From Anaerolineaceae bacterium (GTDB lineage Bacteria; Chloroflexota; Anaerolineae; Aggregatilineales; Phototrophicaceae), in NCBI GenBank assembly GCA_002699585.1, contig PABP01000034.1:62001-126000 (forward strand): 64,000 bases of DNA, read 5' to 3'. Shown here in pieces: positions 61,616 through 64,000 of the stretch (position 1 is the stretch's first letter; each line of letters starts with the position of its first letter). The notes under the pieces were generated by a model. That model saw only the letters and a list, made by a program, of their open reading frames with translations, did not search any database and was not told the DNA's origin. A program made the translations under genes and the position numbers.

Positions 61616-63400
61616 CTAAGTTTCAGCGGAAATCAACCCCAGGTTAACCGCGTAGCGCATGAGTGATGCTTGGCCGCGAATGCCCAGCTTCCGCATCATA
61701 TTGCTGCGGTGTGTTTCCACAGTACGCGGGCTGATGACCAACTTCTCGGCAATTTTAGTATTTTGCAGGCCTTCCAACACCATAAACAGAATCTCGCGCT
61801 CGCGCCGCGTCAGCGATTGATAGGCTTCATCCTGCGTTTCTGGACGACTAGGCAGCTCTTTGCGATCGGGCTGGACGTTCTGGTCAACGACCTGTACGCC
61901 TTGTTCGATACGCTCCAAAGCTGCCAGCAAGACTTTGCTACCGGATTGCTTGAGAATGTAGCCGTCGGCCCCGTTAATCATACACGAATGGGCATAGGCC
62001 GACTGCGGATAGTTCGACAGGACAATCAGGCGCATATCTGGCTGCAACTGGGACAGCTCACTCAAAATCGGGCCTGTGTTGGATTCTGACAGGGTATAGC
62101 TCATGATGAGCAGGTCGGCATGAATATCCTGGATCAGGTTCCGCAGGCCGCGTAGCGTCTGGACTTCGGCCCGGACGGTATAGTTGCCTTCGGTCGTCAG
62201 GATGGTCCGCAAGCCCTGGCGCACGAGGTCATTCTCTTCCGCGATGATAACGGTACGCTGGGCCTCGCCGGCCACTGCGGGCGATTCAGCCGCGACTGAA
62301 ATGGTGCCAAAAACCTGGGCGGCGGGCAACGTGGTTACGGGTTGGGCAGTCGCAGTCGTCACCTGATAGGGTAGGTTGACCGAAACAGATGTGCCTTCAG
62401 TGGGCGTTGACTGCAAAAGCGCGTAGCCGCCGACCGCCGTCGCACGTTCCCGCATGGTGAACAGGCCGTGCGTGTTGGGGTCATTCAATGCCTGGTTCAG
62501 ATCAAAGCCTTTGCCTTCATCGATGACTTCAATCAGCAGGGAATTATCTTCGGTCCACATGTCGGCTTCGATGCTGGCGACCTGGGCATACTTGGCTGCG
62601 TTCAACAATGCTTCCTGTAGGATGCGGAAAGCCGCCAGTTCGATGTCATGCTGTATGTGCCCACTGATGTCACGATGCCTGAAGTTGACCTGAACATCAT
62701 ATTGATTGCTGATTTGCTGGCATAACCAGGTGACTGCCTGGATCAGGCCCACATGCTTGAGCATGACCGGGCGCAGCTCATGGATGAAGCCCTGCACTCG
62801 TTGGGTCAGATTATCGATAATCTGTATGGACTGGTCATACACGGGCTTCTGGTCGATGATCCGCTGCGACTCTTGCGTGCTCATAATCATCTTCAAGCCG
62901 GACAACACGCTCAAGACCTCGTCTTGCAGGTAAACGGCGGTGTTGTCCCGCTCGACTTCCTGGTAATCGATCAGACGTTGAGACAGCACGCGCAGTTGTT
63001 GCATCTGGCGCTTGGCTTCCTTATTACGCCGTGCCTGGATTGCAGTTAACAGATCCTCTTTTGTGAAGGGTTTGGTCATATAGTCATCAGCACCCAGGCT
63101 CATGCCGCGCCGCTGGTTGGCGTGGTCGGCAAATGCCGTCAGGAAGATGAAAGGAATTGTTGCTGTTGAAGAGTCTTTTTGCAGCGCCTCCAAGACTTGA
63201 TAGCCATCCATATCTGGCATGCCCACATCACAGATGATCATATCCGGCGATTCTTGGCGCGCTTTGGCAATGCCTTCTGTACCATTGGCGGCCTCGATGG
63301 CATTAAAATCCTCAAATGTTAGGATGTCGAGCAACTCTTCTCGGAGTTCTGCTTCATCATCTATGACAAGGATTGTGATGGGTTGCGGGTCCGTGTCCAT
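61616..63400 (-). CDS. Fused receiver - pseudokinase - pseudo-receiver - LuxR regulator
   Basis: 594 aa. REC1 (about 8-125) is canonical: VIDDEAE, CDVGMPDMDGYQ, FLTAFA, DDYMTKPF. The NarX-type HisKA_3 helix (about 145-165) reads EVERDNTAVYLQDEVLSVL. Relatives have RELHDE there, so the phospho-His is Gln. The HATPase (about 255-345) is intact (ILQEALLNAAKYA, IDEGKGFD, GLFTMRERA). REC2 (about 385-500) has AEEND instead of ADDH and LLIMSYT instead of LLLDxxM, so it lacks the phospho-Asp. The LuxR HTH (about 525-590; LTRREREILFMVLEGL, ISPRTVETHRSNMMRKL) is intact. It probably binds DNA under control of REC1 phosphorylation and ATP binding. AGAGGTAATC precedes ATG 63400. Confidence 0.9.
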   Translation of the reverse strand: MDTDPQPITILVIDDEAELREELLDILTFEDFNAIEAANGTEGIAKARQESPDMIICDVGMPDMDGYQVLEALQKDSSTATIPFIFLTAFADHANQRRGMSLGADDYMTKPFTKEDLLTAIQARRNKEAKRQMQQLRVLSQRLIDYQEVERDNTAVYLQDEVLSVLSGLKMIMSTQESQRIIDQKPVYDQSIQIIDNLTQRVQGFIHELRPVMLKHVGLIQAVTWLCQQISNQYDVQVNFRHRDISGHIQHDIELAAFRILQEALLNAAKYAQVASIEADMWTEDNSLLIEVIDEGKGFDLNQALNDPNTHGLFTMRERATAVGGYALLQSTPTEGTSVSVNLPYQVTTATAQPVTTLPAAQVFGTISVAAESPAVAGEAQRTVIIAEENDLVRQGLRTILTTEGNYTVRAEVQTLRGLRNLIQDIHADLLIMSYTLSESNTGPILSELSQLQPDMRLIVLSNYPQSAYAHSCMINGADGYILKQSGSKVLLAALERIEQGVQVVDQNVQPDRKELPSRPETQDEAYQSLTRREREILFMVLEGLQNTKIAEKLVISPRTVETHRSNMMRKLGIRGQASLMRYAVNLGLISAET

Positions 63401-63881
63401 GATTACCTCTATGAAAGATTTAGTTACTTCCGCTAGCTATAAGCCACAACAGCTTGGTTAAAGTTCTTATCTACAAGTATGATATGTATTCATTATATGA
63501 GCCAATGGACGCGAATAGGCAGAAGATTTTGGATTCTATGTTTGATCGGCTGCAAAATTAATTTATCTACGCATGTTTATTAAATGGTATTACGTATTGA
63601 TACATTCCATAAGAGACTCTTTTTAACATATAGAGATGTGTTCACCAGATATATACGTGCTAATACGGAGTTTTTCTAGAAAGAATATTTATCATAATAA
63701 TAAAGGGACATAAGTAACCTTATGGTGTCTTTACGGAGTTACTATCAAAGATCAGCATCAATCTTAAGTGTTTTTTCTAAGAGAGCTATTGTATGCTCCC
63801 GTATATGATAATCAGCGCCTCGTTATGCAGCGCGCATTGTACGTAGATTATCATTTAGAGAGTCAATAAGGACTGCAGGTT
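63401..63881. promoter_or_regulatory. Long AT-rich divergent regulatory region
   Basis: 481 nt without a gene, between the fused regulator (minus) and the response regulator (plus). It contains the second CGTGCTAATACGGA at 63656-63669. It must hold promoters for both directions; the AT-rich stretch at 63480-63720 offers several -10-like hexamers but none stands out. Confidence 0.5.
63656..63669 (+). promoter_or_regulatory. 14-nt shared upstream sequence, site 2
   Basis: CGTGCTAATACGGA, identical to 61515-61528; here 256 nt upstream of the minus-strand regulator and 213 nt upstream of the plus-strand response regulator. Confidence 0.45.
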
Positions 63882-64000
63882 ATGTATCGTGTACTGCTAA
63901 TCGAAGATGAAGCTCAACTGTTGGAAAATTTAGCAGAGAATCTTTCGTTTGAAGGGTTTGAAGTCTATACAGCCGGAGATGGTTGGGCGGGGGTACAGGC
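63882..64000 (+). CDS. Response regulator receiver (partial, runs off the window)
   Basis: The first 39 codons read MYRVLLIEDEAQLLENLAEN followed by LSFEGFEVYTAGDGWAGVQA, the start of a receiver domain with the acidic pair IEDE. AAGGACTGCAGGT precedes ATG 63882. The output domain is beyond the window. It is divergent from the fused regulator and may be the receiver partner of the kinases on the minus strand. Confidence 0.85.
   Translation, partial: MYRVLLIEDEAQLLENLAENLSFEGFEVYTAGDGWAGVQ

Overview
The window looks like a chromosome segment from a free-living, heterotrophic member of the Chloroflexota, probably Anaerolineae-like. This is inferred from the gene mix rather than proven: FAS1/DUF4397 surface protein, Thr/Pro-rich lipoprotein with a SAF domain, YxFxxD-repeat secreted proteins, TatB/TatC pair, F420-type LLM oxidoreductase, core-MetE-like protein and many fused sensor kinases. 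Most genes are moderately GC-rich. A few single genes are visibly AT-rich (5992-6495, 32220-32705, 51340-52257, 53850-54341) and look like later arrivals. I saw no tRNA, rRNA, CRISPR array or prophage.

Layout. 0.4-5.2 kb: complete ABC importer of the nucleoside/BMP type (two permeases, binding protein, double ATPase). 5.4-6.5 kb: Uma2-type nuclease and a small membrane protein. 6.6-11.9 kb: galactoside use (GH2 glycosidase, galT, galK) with a SAF-domain lipoprotein in between. 12-17 kb: secreted FecR-like protein, C-terminal J-domain protein, LLM oxidoreductase, unknown protein, glycosyltransferase-like protein. 17.4-21.1 kb: a heterodimeric ABC exporter behind a 424-nt leader. 21.3-26.6 kb: FAS1 protein, IolB, VOC protein, M23 peptidase, SDR. 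26.8-32.7 kb: tatB-tatC, MaoC-type hydratase, GNAT, MFS transporter with AAC(3)-like acetyltransferase, and an AT-rich gene whose 3' end was hit by an IS630 element (about 32.70-33.88 kb). 34-42 kb: secreted HEXXH protein, SIS-domain protein with SDR, core-MetE-like protein, a large unknown protein, DUF1349, DUF427, and a phosphodiesterase. 42.2-44.8 kb: two paralogous secreted proteins with YxFxxD repeats. 45.1 kb: a DUF427 gene broken by one amber codon. 45.6-51.3 kb: peptide-type ABC importer. 51.3-55.4 kb: TIR-domain protein, ClpP, ECF sigma factor, a SUKH gene sitting between the sigma gene and the decayed remnant of a second sigma copy, and a sugar-nucleotide epimerase. 56-64 kb: four signalling proteins on the minus strand facing a response regulator that runs off the right edge.

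The most unusual things are: (1) an intergenic element of about 110 bp, present in eleven full or partial copies and in both orientations, whose two arms change together so that they stay reverse-complementary; (2) a single polypeptide REC - HisKA_3 - HATPase - REC - LuxR (61616-63400) in which the kinase phospho-His is replaced by Gln and the second receiver lacks its phospho-Asp; (3) the SUKH replacement of a tandem sigma-factor copy; (4) a possible leader-peptide/attenuator in front of the heterodimeric exporter; and (5) a 14-nt identical sequence upstream of two of the signalling genes.
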